DNA of 64,000 nt from Spirobacillus cienkowskii (GCF_037081835.1 NZ_CP146516.1:2371501-2435500); one strand, 5' to 3'; counted from the stretch's first letter, positions 17,901 through 26,061 are shown. Numbers and translations: made by a program. The notes: generated by a model not told the origin, from the letters alone.

Positions 17901-18752
17901 ATGTTCCAAAGCGAATCTGTCGATATTTTTGACCCCAAAGTGGATTCCATCTTCAAAAAGATTTTTGGCGAAAAACAAGAACTTTTTATTGACCTTGTCA
18001 ATAGTGTGTTTGCCAATAAAAACGAAAAATTGGTAAAATCTGTTACCTTTTCAAACTCTTCTCTGCCAAAAAATATTGCCAGTGGCAAAGAATGTTTTTT
18101 GGATGTTCTGGCTGAGCTCGATGACGGCAGCAAAATCAATATTGAAATGCAGGTTGCACCAGAAAAACATTATGTCAAAAGAAGTTTGTATTATTGGAGC
18201 AGTTTGTATTCCAACCAATTGGCAACCGGCAATCATTACAAAGGCTTAAATCGCTGCGTGTGTATTAATATCATAAACTTTGACCTCTTCCCCGAAAACA
18301 ATAGCTATCATAGAATGCTCTCTGTTTTAGATGTCGACAACCACGAAATTGTTGCCCCAGACCTTGAAATCCATTATTTAATTATACCCAAAATGCCTAA
18401 AGGTATGTATAATGGTAGTATGACAAGGCTTGAAAAATGGTTACTCTTCTTTCAAGCTAAAAACAAAAAAGTGTTCGAGGAACTCGCCATGCAAGATAGA
18501 TTATTTGAACAAGCAAAAGAAACTTTGTACTTTTTGAGTCATCACCCCGAAGAACGAGCGGCATACACCCAACGTTTAAAATATCTGTTAGATACCGCTT
18601 CTCGAATTGATGATGCTGAAGCTAGAGGCGAAGCTAGAGGTGAGCATAAAAAAGCGCTTGAAACAGCAAAAAACATGAAAGCAAATGATTTTTCATTAAT
18701 GATTATTGTTAAAATGACAGGACTCTCGCCCGAAGAAGTAGAAAATCTTTAA
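17901..18752 (+). CDS. Rpn-family nuclease (PD-(D/E)XK), family 1 copy 1
   Basis: Rpn proteins are PD-(D/E)XK DNA nucleases formerly labelled 'putative transposase'. In E. coli the full-length form is toxic and is restrained by a small protein made from an internal start. The nuclease core is visible: FDPKVDSIFKKIFG, then FLDVLAELDDGSKINIEMQ (acidic and Q catalytic positions) and [15 protein letters not shown]. The C-terminal third is helical with a DDAEARGEARGEHKKA linker and a final LSPEEVENL. An internal in-frame ATG at 18,489 has GAGG 8 bases upstream and would give an 87-residue C-terminal protein. The gene is nearly identical to the copy at 19,726 except for its tail. Confidence 0.88.
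   Translation: MFQSESVDIFDPKVDSIFKKIFGEKQELFIDLVNSVFANKNEKLVKSVTFSNSSLPKNIASGKECFLDVLAELDDGSKINIEMQVAPEKHYVKRSLYYWSSLYSNQLATGNHYKGLNRCVCINIINFDLFPENNSYHRMLSVLDVDNHEIVAPDLEIHYLIIPKMPKGMYNGSMTRLEKWLLFFQAKNKKVFEELAMQDRLFEQAKETLYFLSHHPEERAAYTQRLKYLLDTASRIDDAEARGEARGEHKKALETAKNMKANDFSLMIIVKMTGLSPEEVENL
18489..18752 (+). CDS. Possible internal C-terminal product (RpnS-like) of rpn copy 1
   Basis: The in-frame ATG (MQDRLFEQAKETLYFL...) is preceded by GAGG at 18,477-18,480, a proper ribosome-binding distance. The equivalent ATG exists in copy 2 (20,314). In E. coli, internal RpnS proteins inhibit the full-length nuclease; that this occurs here is inference, supported by a free-standing copy of the same region at 20,743. 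Confidence 0.5.
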   Translation: MQDRLFEQAKETLYFLSHHPEERAAYTQRLKYLLDTASRIDDAEARGEARGEHKKALETAKNMKANDFSLMIIVKMTGLSPEEVENL

Positions 18753-18786
18753 ATATAGTTAGAATCGATTTTTCTTCTTCAGAAAA

Positions 18787-19164
18787 TTAAATTAAAATTA
18801 TAAACTCTGAATACTGTTTTACTGTTACATCCGCTGTAATCAGTTTAAGAGGTTCGCACAAAGCTTGTGAAATAATTATTCTATCAAATGGATCTTTATG
18901 AATATTTGGTAATTCATTCAAGGTTATAACATGCTCAGAAGTTAAAGGAAGCTCTCGAAAACAATTTCTATCAAGACATTCTTTTAATTCACTTAAATTT
19001 AAATCTAATTTACCTAGATTTTTTTTAATTATAATTTCCCAAATTGAAATTGGACTATAATAAATTTCTGTGGCTTCATCTATAACTTTACGAGCTTTTT
19101 TTGTTAATTTTTTTGAATCTTGCATTATCCAAATAATAATGTGTGTATCAAGTAAAATTTTCAT
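18787..19164 (-). CDS. VapC-type PIN-domain toxin
   Basis: The PIN ribonuclease fold is intact: MKILLDTHIIIW (first aspartate D6), SIWEIIIKK (E), HKDPFDRIIISQA (D) and LITADVTVKQY (last acidic). The 125 residues match VapC length. It lies 6 bases after the Phd-type antitoxin, so toxin and antitoxin form an operon. It sits between two nearly identical rpn genes and converges on the first. Confidence 0.88.
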   Translation of the reverse strand: MKILLDTHIIIWIMQDSKKLTKKARKVIDEATEIYYSPISIWEIIIKKNLGKLDLNLSELKECLDRNCFRELPLTSEHVITLNELPNIHKDPFDRIIISQALCEPLKLITADVTVKQYSEFIILI

Positions 19165-19170
19165 GAATTT

Positions 19171-19413
19171 TTAAGCCTTACCATAAAACATTTCATTAAT
19201 TTCTTTACTTGGAGAGTCAAAATCCTCATCATCAATTTTTATTTTTCTTTTCATAAGACCGTAAATAACAGGATTTTTTTCTTTTTTAATAGGCTCCACA
19301 ATAACAATAGGTTTACCAGATTTTGCAATCATAAAACCAGCTCCGCTTTTAACAGCCTCATCGATCAATTTAGACAAATTTGTTTTAGCTTCGTGCATGT
19401 TTATAATTAACAC
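19171..19413 (-). CDS. Phd/YefM-type antitoxin
   Basis: MLIINMHEAKTNLSKLIDEAV is the classical Phd/YefM N-terminal DNA-binding fold, followed by FMIAKSGKPIVIVEP. The C-terminal part (KIDDEDFDSPSKEINEMFYG) would thread onto the VapC partner. The 80 residues are normal. A 26-bp perfect palindrome 20 bases upstream is the likely operator for autoregulation. Confidence 0.88.
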   Translation of the reverse strand: MLIINMHEAKTNLSKLIDEAVKSGAGFMIAKSGKPIVIVEPIKKEKNPVIYGLMKRKIKIDDEDFDSPSKEINEMFYGKA

Positions 19414-19432
19414 ACTCTTTCTCCTTTTCTAC

Positions 19433-19458
19433 AAACTAAACTAAGCTTAGTTTAGTTT
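19433..19458. promoter_or_regulatory. 26-bp perfect palindrome, operator of phd-vapC
   Basis: AAACTAAACTAAG followed by its exact complement, centred at 19,445/19,446. A further half site AAACTAAAT lies at 19,471. Position upstream of the antitoxin fits Phd-family autorepression. Confidence 0.7.
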
Positions 19459-19611
19459 TCGTCAAAAATCAAACTAAATTTAACAAACTTTGTTAAATAA
19501 ACCTAATATATTAAAATTATTAAAAATATTTTTTAGGATATATTGTTATAATTGTGATATTTAAATTCCACTCTCACACAATTGACCGGAAAACACATTC
19601 TCACTAGGGTG

Positions 19612-19646
19612 GCGAGCTTCATGTGTGAATTGCACATGAAGCTCGC
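19612..19646 (+). promoter_or_regulatory. Leader hairpin 2 upstream of rpn copy 2
   Basis: GCGAGCTTCATGTG and CACATGAAGCTCGC pair perfectly over 14 bases around a 7-base loop. Compared with hairpin 1, the outer bases have changed but the central pairing is extended by one repaired mismatch. Confidence 0.7.
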
Positions 19647-19725
19647 AGCAAGTTGTATTTGCAGTTTGCAAACTGTAATTACGCAGTGAAATTAAAAATA
19701 ACGTGTTTATTGTTGAAGGATTTTT

Positions 19726-20565
19726 ATGTTCCAAACCGAATCTGTCGATATTTTTGACCCCAAAGTGGATTCCATCTTCAAAAAGATTTTTGGCGAAAAA
19801 CAAGAACTTTTTATTGACCTTGTCAATAGTGTGTTTGCCAATAAAAACGAAAAATTGGTAAAATCTGTTACCTTTTCAAACTCTTCTCTACCAAAAAATA
19901 TTGCCAGTGGCAAAGAATATTTTTTGGATGTTCTGGCTGAGCTCGATGACGGCAGCAAAATCAATATTGAAATGCAGGTTGCACCAGAAAAACATTATGT
20001 CAAAAGAAGTTTGTATTATTGGAGCAGTTTGTATTCCAACCAATTGGCAACCGGCAATCATTACAAAGGCTTAAATCGCTGCGTGTGTATTAATATCATA
20101 AACTTTGACCTCTTCCCCGAAAACAATAGCTATCATAGAATGCTCTCTGTTTTAGATGTCGACAACCACGAAATTGTTGCCCCCGACCTTGAAATCCATT
20201 ATTTAATTATACCCAAAATGCCCAAACATATGTATAATGGTAGTATGACAAGGCTTGAAAAATGGTTACTCTTCTTTCAAGCTAAAAACAAAAAAGTGTT
20301 CGAGGAACTCGCCATGCAAGATAGATTATTTGAACAAGCAAAAGAAACTTTGTACTTTTTGAGTCATCACCCCGAAGAAAGAGCGGCATACACTCAACGT
20401 TTAAAATATTTGCTAGACACCGCTTCTCGACTTGATGATGCTAAAACCGAGGGAGAACATAATAAAGCTATTGAAATCGCAAAAAAATTAAAAGCCAGAG
20501 ACTTCTCAATGATAGATATTATAGATATGACTGGACTCTCGCCCGAAGAATTGGAAAATCTTTAA
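19726..20565 (+). CDS. Rpn-family nuclease, family 1 copy 2
   Basis: Nearly identical to the copy at 17,901 through the nuclease domain, with the same catalytic stretch FLDVLAELDDGSKINIEMQ. The two diverge after LLDTASR: here the tail is LDDAKTEGEHNKAIEIAKKLKARDFSMIDIIDMTGLSPEELENL. The internal ATG at 20,314 has the same GAGG site. Divergence limited to the tail suggests tail exchange or tail-specific selection. The leader (19,567-19,725) is also shared with copy 1. Confidence 0.88.
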   Translation: MFQTESVDIFDPKVDSIFKKIFGEKQELFIDLVNSVFANKNEKLVKSVTFSNSSLPKNIASGKEYFLDVLAELDDGSKINIEMQVAPEKHYVKRSLYYWSSLYSNQLATGNHYKGLNRCVCINIINFDLFPENNSYHRMLSVLDVDNHEIVAPDLEIHYLIIPKMPKHMYNGSMTRLEKWLLFFQAKNKKVFEELAMQDRLFEQAKETLYFLSHHPEERAAYTQRLKYLLDTASRLDDAKTEGEHNKAIEIAKKLKARDFSMIDIIDMTGLSPEELENL

Positions 20566-20648
20566 AAACTGTTTAATTTTTAGTAAATTCTCCTCTAAAA
20601 TTATTTTCCGCCCCTATACAATTGACTGGCGTTGACGTTTTAATTAAG

Positions 20649-20688
20649 TTGGCGAACTTAGAACGTAATCAACGTTTGAGGTTCGTTA
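20649..20688 (+). promoter_or_regulatory. Leader hairpin 3 upstream of the stand-alone Rpn C-terminal gene
   Basis: TTGGCGAACTTAGAACGT pairs with ACGTTTGAGGTTCGTTAA at 17 of 18 positions, including G-T pairs. The sequence differs strongly from hairpins 1 and 2, yet place, size and pairing are kept. Confidence 0.6.
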
Positions 20689-20742
20689 AAAATGTATTTT
20701 TAAATTTAAAATACAAATTTTTTTTTTATATAGGAACTTAAT

Positions 20743-21030
20743 ATGTTAGAAAAACTTCGCGAAGAAGCAAAAGAAACTTTGGACTTTTTGAGACATCACC
20801 CCGAAGAAAGAATGGCTTACACCCCACGCTTAAAATATTTGTTAGACACTATTTCACGACTTGAAACTGCTAAAGAAGAAGGTTTTGAAATTGGTTATAA
20901 AGAAGGTTTTGAAATTGGCATTCAAATCTCTAAGCATAAAGTTGCAAAAAAAATGAAGCTAATGGATTGCTCAATGTCTGATATTATTAAAATAACTAAA
21001 CTTTCCCCTGAAGAAGTGGAAAATCTTTAA
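20743..21030 (+). CDS. Stand-alone Rpn C-terminal domain (RpnS-like), family 1
   Basis: The 95 residues align with the C-terminal third of the two preceding rpn genes (AKETLDFLRHHPEERMAYTPRLKYLLDT...LSPEEVENL). There is no nuclease domain, and it begins at the point where their internal start lies. It has its own leader, hairpin and ribosome-binding site (AGGA 7 bases before the ATG), so it looks like a real small gene rather than a fragment. Its tail (EEGFEIGYKEGFEIGIQISKHK) differs from both neighbours. By analogy with E. coli RpnS it may bind and inhibit a full-length nuclease. Confidence 0.7.
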   Translation: MLEKLREEAKETLDFLRHHPEERMAYTPRLKYLLDTISRLETAKEEGFEIGYKEGFEIGIQISKHKVAKKMKLMDCSMSDIIKITKLSPEEVENL

Positions 21031-21172
21031 ATATTGTGAGAATCGATTTTTTGTTTTTTTGCCCTACCCATTTTTTTCTTGCAATCGAATAAAAATTTTT
21101 TTGGTTTGTTTCTGCTTTTTCTTCGTGCCAATCATACTGCACCTCCTACTACCATACATATTTTGATATAAT
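20925..21172. repeat. Direct repeat, left copy (about 250 bp)
   Basis: The 3' end of the stand-alone Rpn gene and about 140 bases beyond it recur at 25,291-25,543 with few changes, including the string CTAAGCATAAAGTTGC and the downstream TTGCCCTACCC. The two copies bracket the 4.1-kb block with the DUF6932/XRE and Panacea/Fic loci. Confidence 0.8.
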
Positions 21173-21247
21173 ATTATCCAAAAATGTGTTAATTTAAAAA
21201 ATTAACAGAGCAAATAATCCGCTGAGTTAATAATTTTGTTAGTAATT

Positions 21248-21661
21248 TTATAACTTAACCATTCCAGAAATCTTTACATCAAGACATACTAATATTTTTA
21301 ATAGAGTATCAGTTGAGGTATTATGATAATGATCAAGTTCGTAACGAGCAATTTGTCTTGAATGTATATGAACTTTACGAGCAAAATCTTCAATTGACAT
21401 ACCTTTTGCTATTCGATATTTAATTGGAGCATTCATTAAATCTTCTAAAGAAAATATTTGTATTTCAGAAGATTTATTATTTTTTAATAGTTCATATTCA
21501 TTTATTTCAACTTCAATTTCAGAAATAAGTTCTTCAATTTGGCCAATTGTAGCAAGTTTTAAAACTTCTGGTACATTTTTTTGTTGCTCAGTGATAATTG
21601 ATTCTTTTAACATTTTGACTTTTTCTTTTGCTGCTAAAAGTTGTTTTTGACTAGTAATCAT
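21248..21661 (-). CDS. XRE-family antitoxin partner of a broken DUF6932 gene
   Basis: A helical N-terminal half is followed by an XRE helix-turn-helix (GMSIEDFARKVHIHSRQIARYELDHYHNTSTDTLLKIL, about 93-130). The 137 residues are intact. Its ATG overlaps the stop of the upstream gene (ATGA), which is a nucleotidyltransferase-like DUF6932 pseudogene. The pair therefore has the form of a toxin-antitoxin operon with the first gene dead. Confidence 0.75.
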   Translation of the reverse strand: MITSQKQLLAAKEKVKMLKESIITEQQKNVPEVLKLATIGQIEELISEIEVEINEYELLKNNKSSEIQIFSLEDLMNAPIKYRIAKGMSIEDFARKVHIHSRQIARYELDHYHNTSTDTLLKILVCLDVKISGMVKL

Positions 21662-22101
21662 AAATTATTATCTCCTAAGTTAACAACTATTATACCTTTT
21701 GGGGTTCCTTCTCTATTAAGTTGAAAAAATCTTGGAAAAGGCAAACCAGAATAGCCTTCGGTAAAAGCAGCTGGAAAAAATTCTAGTCCATATTTAGCTT
21801 TCATTAAGAAGAGAGATTTTTGCAAAAAAACGGGGTCTAAAATATCTAAATTAACTTTTTCATCATAACGCCAGCAGCCATCAATATCGTTAGGTTCAAA
21901 TTTTGAAGTAACAAAGCTTCCGTCAATCCATATTTTTTTAATACCCGCAAGCTTAAAGTTTTCAATGTCAGTTTTTTATACTGACATTAGAGCCTCTCTT
22001 CTTGGATTACTTGTTCCAAATCGATTGTTTATTTGCTCAAGGGTTGCAATATGTTCTCAGGGTGACAACTCACCGTTCTTACCAAATTCAGGAATACTCA
22101 T
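21658..22101 (-). pseudogene. DUF6932 (nucleotidyltransferase-like) gene with two nonsense codons
   Basis: Read from ATG 22,101 the frame gives MSIPEFGKNGELSP*EHIATLEQINNRFG..., then ALMSV*KTDIENFKLAGIKKIWIDGSFVT, then SKFEPNDIDGCWRY and on to the overlap with the XRE gene. It is recognisable throughout and broken only by a TGA and a TAA. The IDGSFVT...DIDG pattern recalls the metal-binding acidic residues of nucleotidyltransferase folds. I assign DUF6932 from memory of this motif pattern. Since the frame is otherwise clean, loss is recent. Confidence 0.65.
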
Positions 22102-22186
22102 CGGTTCACCGTAAGCTAATCATAGCACCTTTTTATAGTCATGACTAAATTAGCATGACTAAATCGAGATGTAAATTGCTTGATTA

Positions 22187-22214
22187 CAAAGAAGCCCCAC
22201 CCCCACTCAAACCT
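22187..22214 (-). pseudogene. Tiny copy of the end of the phage tail-hub gene
   Basis: The string beginning AGCCCCACCCCCACTCAAAC and ending CTCGCCAATTT matches 30,872-30,902, the 3' end and downstream edge of the tail-hub gene. It is one of three copies of this junction in the window. Confidence 0.6.
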
Positions 22215-22264
22215 CGCCAATTTAGTACAAAACAATCATACAACTCGATATTGAAATAAGAACC

Positions 22265-22690
22265 TAGATTTGTTCACAGCTTGACGAGGCAAGCAAAATG
22301 ACGATAGGAATTTTTGCAAACAAACTCAAAAAGAAGCTTTTAAAAATAAACCTGTTAAGTTAAATCCCTCGATTCAAGGATAGGAGTGTTTAAAAATATG
22401 TTGCGCTACAAAGCGGTGATAGCTGGTACAATATACAAAGAAATTTCAGTAAGATATTCAATCTCGGACGTGTTCAAAGTGTCGTGAAATACGACCACGG
22501 ATAGGGCTTAGAGTCAGACACCGGAACTCTAAATAAATATATTGCGAGCATACAGAGCCAGTCGTCCCTATCGGGCATGATAGGCCAACTCTTACAAAGA
22601 AAAATTCTAACTAGTTTTTCTTTGTATCTAGAGAATCCCTTTCCTCAAAAAATCGAGTTAGGAGATTTTTTGAGGAAGGAGAGAATGTAA
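22265..22690 (+). pseudogene. Decayed IS605 element with tnpB remnant
   Basis: The left part (CTTGACGAGGCAAGCAAAA...) resembles the left end of the intact element near 27,070. After internal deletions, the sequence matches its tnpB 3' third (GTGTTTAAAAATATGTTG, then GGACGTGTTCAAAG, and CCCTATCGGGCATGATAGGCC). It ends with the right-end hairpin CTTTCCTCAAAAAATC...GATTTTTTGAGGAAGG, better preserved here than in the intact copy. Frames are broken throughout. Confidence 0.8.
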
Positions 22691-22886
22691 ATAGCGATCA
22701 CTTTAAAGAATAAAAAAGCAAATGTTGTTACAAAATTAAGAAAATTAGCTAGAAGCACTTTAAAAAATAACATATAAGTTGATAATATATTTATATTTTA
22801 TAAAATTTTTATAACTACTTGTTAAAATGAAATTATTAATTTAAAATACTTTAACATGGAATCTTTATAAAAATCGGGAGGATTTT

Positions 22887-23483
22887 ATGCAAAAAATAGA
22901 TCCTATTCAGTTGTCAAAATGGATCATTCATAATCTACCAGAGACGAACTGTGGGTTAAATGAATTAACTCATTTAAAACTACAAAAGTTGTCTTATTAT
23001 TGTTATGGTATTTGTATAGCAAACAATATTGATCCTCATTTTGAACAATTTATTTTTGAAGCATGGAAACATGGTCCTGTGTGTAGATCAATTTATAATG
23101 AGTTTAAAGTTTTTAGTAATAAAAATATTTTAAAAAGCAGTATTAATAAACCAAGCATTCCGTTTGCAAAAGAGATAGAACAATTATTATTAAAGGTATT
23201 ATATTTATATGGAAGTTTAACTCCTTGGAAAATTAGACAACAATCTCATTTAGAAGAACCTTGGAAATTTGCTTTTGAAAGCAATAATATTATAATTGAC
23301 GAAAACAAAATTAAAAATACTTTTATTAATAAATTTTTTAATCCAAAAAAAGAAAGAATTTATGGACCAGAATATGTTTTTGATTTAAGTAGCTTTGAAT
23401 TAGATGGAATACCAATTATAGGGTTTAAATCTTTTGATGAACTTGTAAATACTGCTAAAAAAATTTATTTTGAGAGCCCATGA
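22887..23483 (+). CDS. Panacea-domain (SocA-like, DUF4065) antitoxin
   Basis: The 198 residues carry the Panacea fold marks: LTHLKLQKLSYYCYGICIANN, FEQFIFEAWKHGPVCRSIYNEFK, and TPWKIRQQSHLEEPWKFAF. Panacea domains act as antitoxins for several unrelated toxins, Fic among them. The start has GGGAGGA 6 bases upstream. Its TGA overlaps the ATG of a fic gene (ATGA), showing translational coupling. The partner is split by an IS982 element, so the antitoxin outlives its toxin. Confidence 0.82.
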   Translation: MQKIDPIQLSKWIIHNLPETNCGLNELTHLKLQKLSYYCYGICIANNIDPHFEQFIFEAWKHGPVCRSIYNEFKVFSNKNILKSSINKPSIPFAKEIEQLLLKVLYLYGSLTPWKIRQQSHLEEPWKFAFESNNIIIDENKIKNTFINKFFNPKKERIYGPEYVFDLSSFELDGIPIIGFKSFDELVNTAKKIYFESP

Positions 23484-23526
23484 AAAATTGTGAATTTTGT
23501 AAAGACAAATACAATTATATTAATTA

Positions 23527-24548
23527 TGCCAATTAATAGTTGAGAAAAATCAATTAGAATTTGAATAAGTAGTTAAACAGGCAGGCAGAAAATCGTCCGA
23601 AAACATGGACGATAAGGCCTTTAGTCGATTCGAACTTTTGATGCGATTTGAATACCGCTGGATTCAATTAACCAGTTAAAAAGGATTTCAATGGACTGCC
23701 GAATAGAGCTAACAGATTTAGAATAAACTTTCTCATCACTAGAAAGAGTTTTTTTATTCCGAGAGAGTTTAATTGGTGTGTGTAATTTAGAGTTTATTTG
23801 ATTCAAGTTTTTTTTAGTTGATTTGTCACAGTAAGCACGATCGGCAAAGATTTGCGAATGTTTGAAGTTTAAAAGATCATTCTTAACAGCAGTTAAGTCG
23901 TGAGTTGCGGCGGGTGTGATTTTAAAATCAATAGGTGCGGCAAGTTTTTTATTTTGAAACAAAGCAGCGAGATGAAGTTTTAACCCATAGTAAAATTTAT
24001 CTTTTGAAGAGCAATAGCCAATAGCAGAAATATCGTTTGCAGTATTGCACTTGTGCGCCCGAAAACCAGTTGTGAGTATAATAGGTAAAGAGTCAATAAG
24101 AATAAAAGGTTTGGATTTTGTTTTAGGGATTTTAAATTTATTATTTTTTAAAATAAAGTTTGCAAGTTCAGGAAAGAGTTTACTTAAGCTATTAAGTCTT
24201 GACAAAAATCCTTCATAAGAAGGCAAGTGAGGAAACCAGTTTGGAATAAAATTTTTAGTGAAGTTAAAAATAGCTTTTATATTTTTTTGTTTCATTAAAA
24301 CTCCAAAGATGTAAATAGTGGTGACTTCTTGGTCTGTGAACGAGGGATTTGAGTTTGGACTAATTTTTAAAAAAGAGGTTGGAGAGAGTTGAGAAAAGAA
24401 ATCGCAGGTAGTAAGGTATACAGTGATGAGTTGGCTCTGCCAGTCCATTGGTAGCTCCTTTGTTAATTTTGTTTGTGCAAAAATTATTTAACAAATTGGA
24501 GCTATTTCTTCAAGCCTCACAATAACTTTCTCAACTATTAACTGGCAT
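23527..24548 (-). mobile_element. IS982-family element, copy 1 (inside fic), frameshifted
   Basis: The ends are TGCCAATTAATAGTTGAGAA and, at the other side, TGCCAGTTAATAGTTGAGAA. The flanks TTAATTA and TTAATTT are a 7-bp target duplication with one end mismatch. It is 1,022 bp against 1,020 for the other two copies and lies in the opposite orientation to them. Confidence 0.88.
23621..24448 (-). pseudogene. IS982 transposase, frameshifted near the end
   Basis: Identical to the intact 297-residue copies up to ...GIQIASKVR. An extra A in the run TCGAATCGAC then shifts the frame and ends the protein as KVRID (275 residues), losing the last ~22 residues. The catalytic core is intact, so residual activity cannot be excluded, but the element is probably dependent on its siblings. 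Confidence 0.8.
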
Positions 24549-25290
24549 TAATTTTAATTATGATTGTTTAAAACAAGGTAGTTGTGTATTCAAAAAGTAC
24601 GATCAACTTCTAGTAAAGTACTACTATGAGTTTTTTAATATAAAAGCGAGCGAAGAAATAGCTGAATTAATTACTAAAGAGGTTGAAAAATCTTATTATT
24701 ATTTAAAAAAGGACATAGAAAATAAGTTATACCAGTTTCCTAAAACTCCAATAGAGTTTATTAATTTGATAAAATTTCTTAATAAGGAAATTTTTAAAAA
24801 TACAGGTATTGGTTTTTTTGGAAATTTTCGTGATAGAGAAATTTTTTTTGATACAGGTAATCATTGCAGAGAAGGATCAAATCCTCAAAATATTGAAGCA
24901 GAACTTATTACTTTATTTAATGATCATTTTTTAAATACTTTTTCTGAGCAATGGGAATCAGAATCCCGTTTTTTAAGACTTTGTGCCATATTCTTAGAAA
25001 GTTTTTTTAGAATTCATCCGTTTCCTGATGGCAATGGAAGAACTGGAAGGTTATTTTTAATTTTGATGGGGATACATAGTCAAAAATTTTATTTTGAACG
25101 CTTTGAAATTCATAAAAAAGAAGAAAATAACTACATAAACGCTTTAAGAAAAGCTCATAAATTATATAATCATGAATACCATTTTAAGCGAGGCAATGCT
25201 TACAATGATTTAATTAAATGGTTAAAAGCAAGATTAACTAATTTAAGTAACTTTAATGGAATTGAAGAAGAGCCTGATTAAAAAATTATC

Positions 25291-25543
25291 TTCAAATCGC
25301 TAAGCATAAAGTTGCAAAAAAAATGAAGCTAATGGATTGCTCAATGTCTGATATTATTAAAATAACTAAACTTTCCCCTGAAGAAGTGGAAAATCTTTAA
25401 ATATTGTGAGAATCGATTTTTTGTTTTTTTGCCCTACCCATTTTTTTCTTGCAATCGAATAAAACTTTTTTTGGTTTGTTTCTGCTTTTTCTTCGTGCCA
25501 ATCATACTGTACTTACATCATCTTGCCATACATATTTTGATAT
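25291..25543. repeat. Direct repeat, right copy, with a truncated Rpn tail
   Basis: Matches 20,925-21,172. The first ~110 bases encode the last 35 or so residues of the family 1 stand-alone Rpn protein (KVAKKMKLMDCSMSDIIKITKLSP...) with no start, so it is a fragment. Confidence 0.8.
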
Positions 25544-25728
25544 AAAAAAGGGGTAAAAGGGGAGGAATTAAAATTGTGAATCAAGAGATAAAATCGACGA
25601 ACTTATCATATAAGCAATTATAATTATATAAATTTTTAAATAAAATTTTATATACAAAAAATTCTGATTGATAATTTTATCCTTATTAAATAGTATATAA
25701 TACTAGTTAGTGTTTGAATGGAGTTGTG

Positions 25729-26061
25729 ATGGATAGAATTTTTGTTGTTTTGAACGGATTTTGGGAAGATTGGCAACGCTTAGGTTTGGATGACAAGGAA
25801 CTCAATTTTCTTGAATTAGAACTGATGAAAAATCCATTAATTGGAGATATCATTCAAGGATCTAAAGGAGTTAGAAAAGTACGTTGGTCTGTTGGAAATA
25901 AAGGTAAAAGAGGAGGGGTTAGAATTTTCTATCTTGATATAACAGCTACTAAAGAAGTTTATTTACTAGCAGTTATTGCAAAAAATGAAAAAGCAAATCT
26001 TACAAAATCAGAGATTAATATACTTGCTAAACTTGTTAACAATTTAAAAAAAGAGGATTAA
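25729..26061 (+). CDS. HigB/RelE-type toxin
   Basis: The protein (about 110 residues from ATG 25,729) shows the HigB-2 layout: WQRLGLDDKELNFLELELMKNP, then GSKGVRKVRWSVGNKGKRGGVRIFYLDI with the basic residues expected for ribosome-dependent mRNA cleavage. The frame could start at TTG 25,714, but the ATG has GGAG 7 bases upstream. Two bases separate it from higA, the toxin-first order typical of higBA. It looks intact. Confidence 0.85.
   Translation: MDRIFVVLNGFWEDWQRLGLDDKELNFLELELMKNPLIGDIIQGSKGVRKVRWSVGNKGKRGGVRIFYLDITATKEVYLLAVIAKNEKANLTKSEINILAKLVNNLKKED

Larger units (their letters stand above)
23480..25281 (+). pseudogene. Fic-domain toxin gene split by IS982
   Basis: Fic proteins transfer AMP or related groups to target proteins. 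The first 16 codons (MKNCEFCKDKYNYINY) end at the insertion. After the element the frame resumes FNYDCLKQGSCVFKKYDQLLV and continues to the intact catalytic motif HPFPDGNGRTGR, ending in NGIEEEPD. Removing the element and one target copy restores one frame across the junction. The 3' part (for example from ATG 24,766) keeps the whole Fic motif but loses about 100 N-terminal residues. With the N-terminal part severed, activity is doubtful. Confidence 0.85.

Noticed and set aside
17727-18236. Minus-strand frames across the rpn leader and start
   Set aside because: They repeat in every rpn copy only because the DNA is duplicated; no start signals and no similarity.
22005-22800. Possible CRISPR-like or RNA structure in the gene-poor stretch
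   Set aside because: No regularly spaced repeats; the sequence resolves into a DUF6932 pseudogene and a decayed tnpB with its right-end hairpin.
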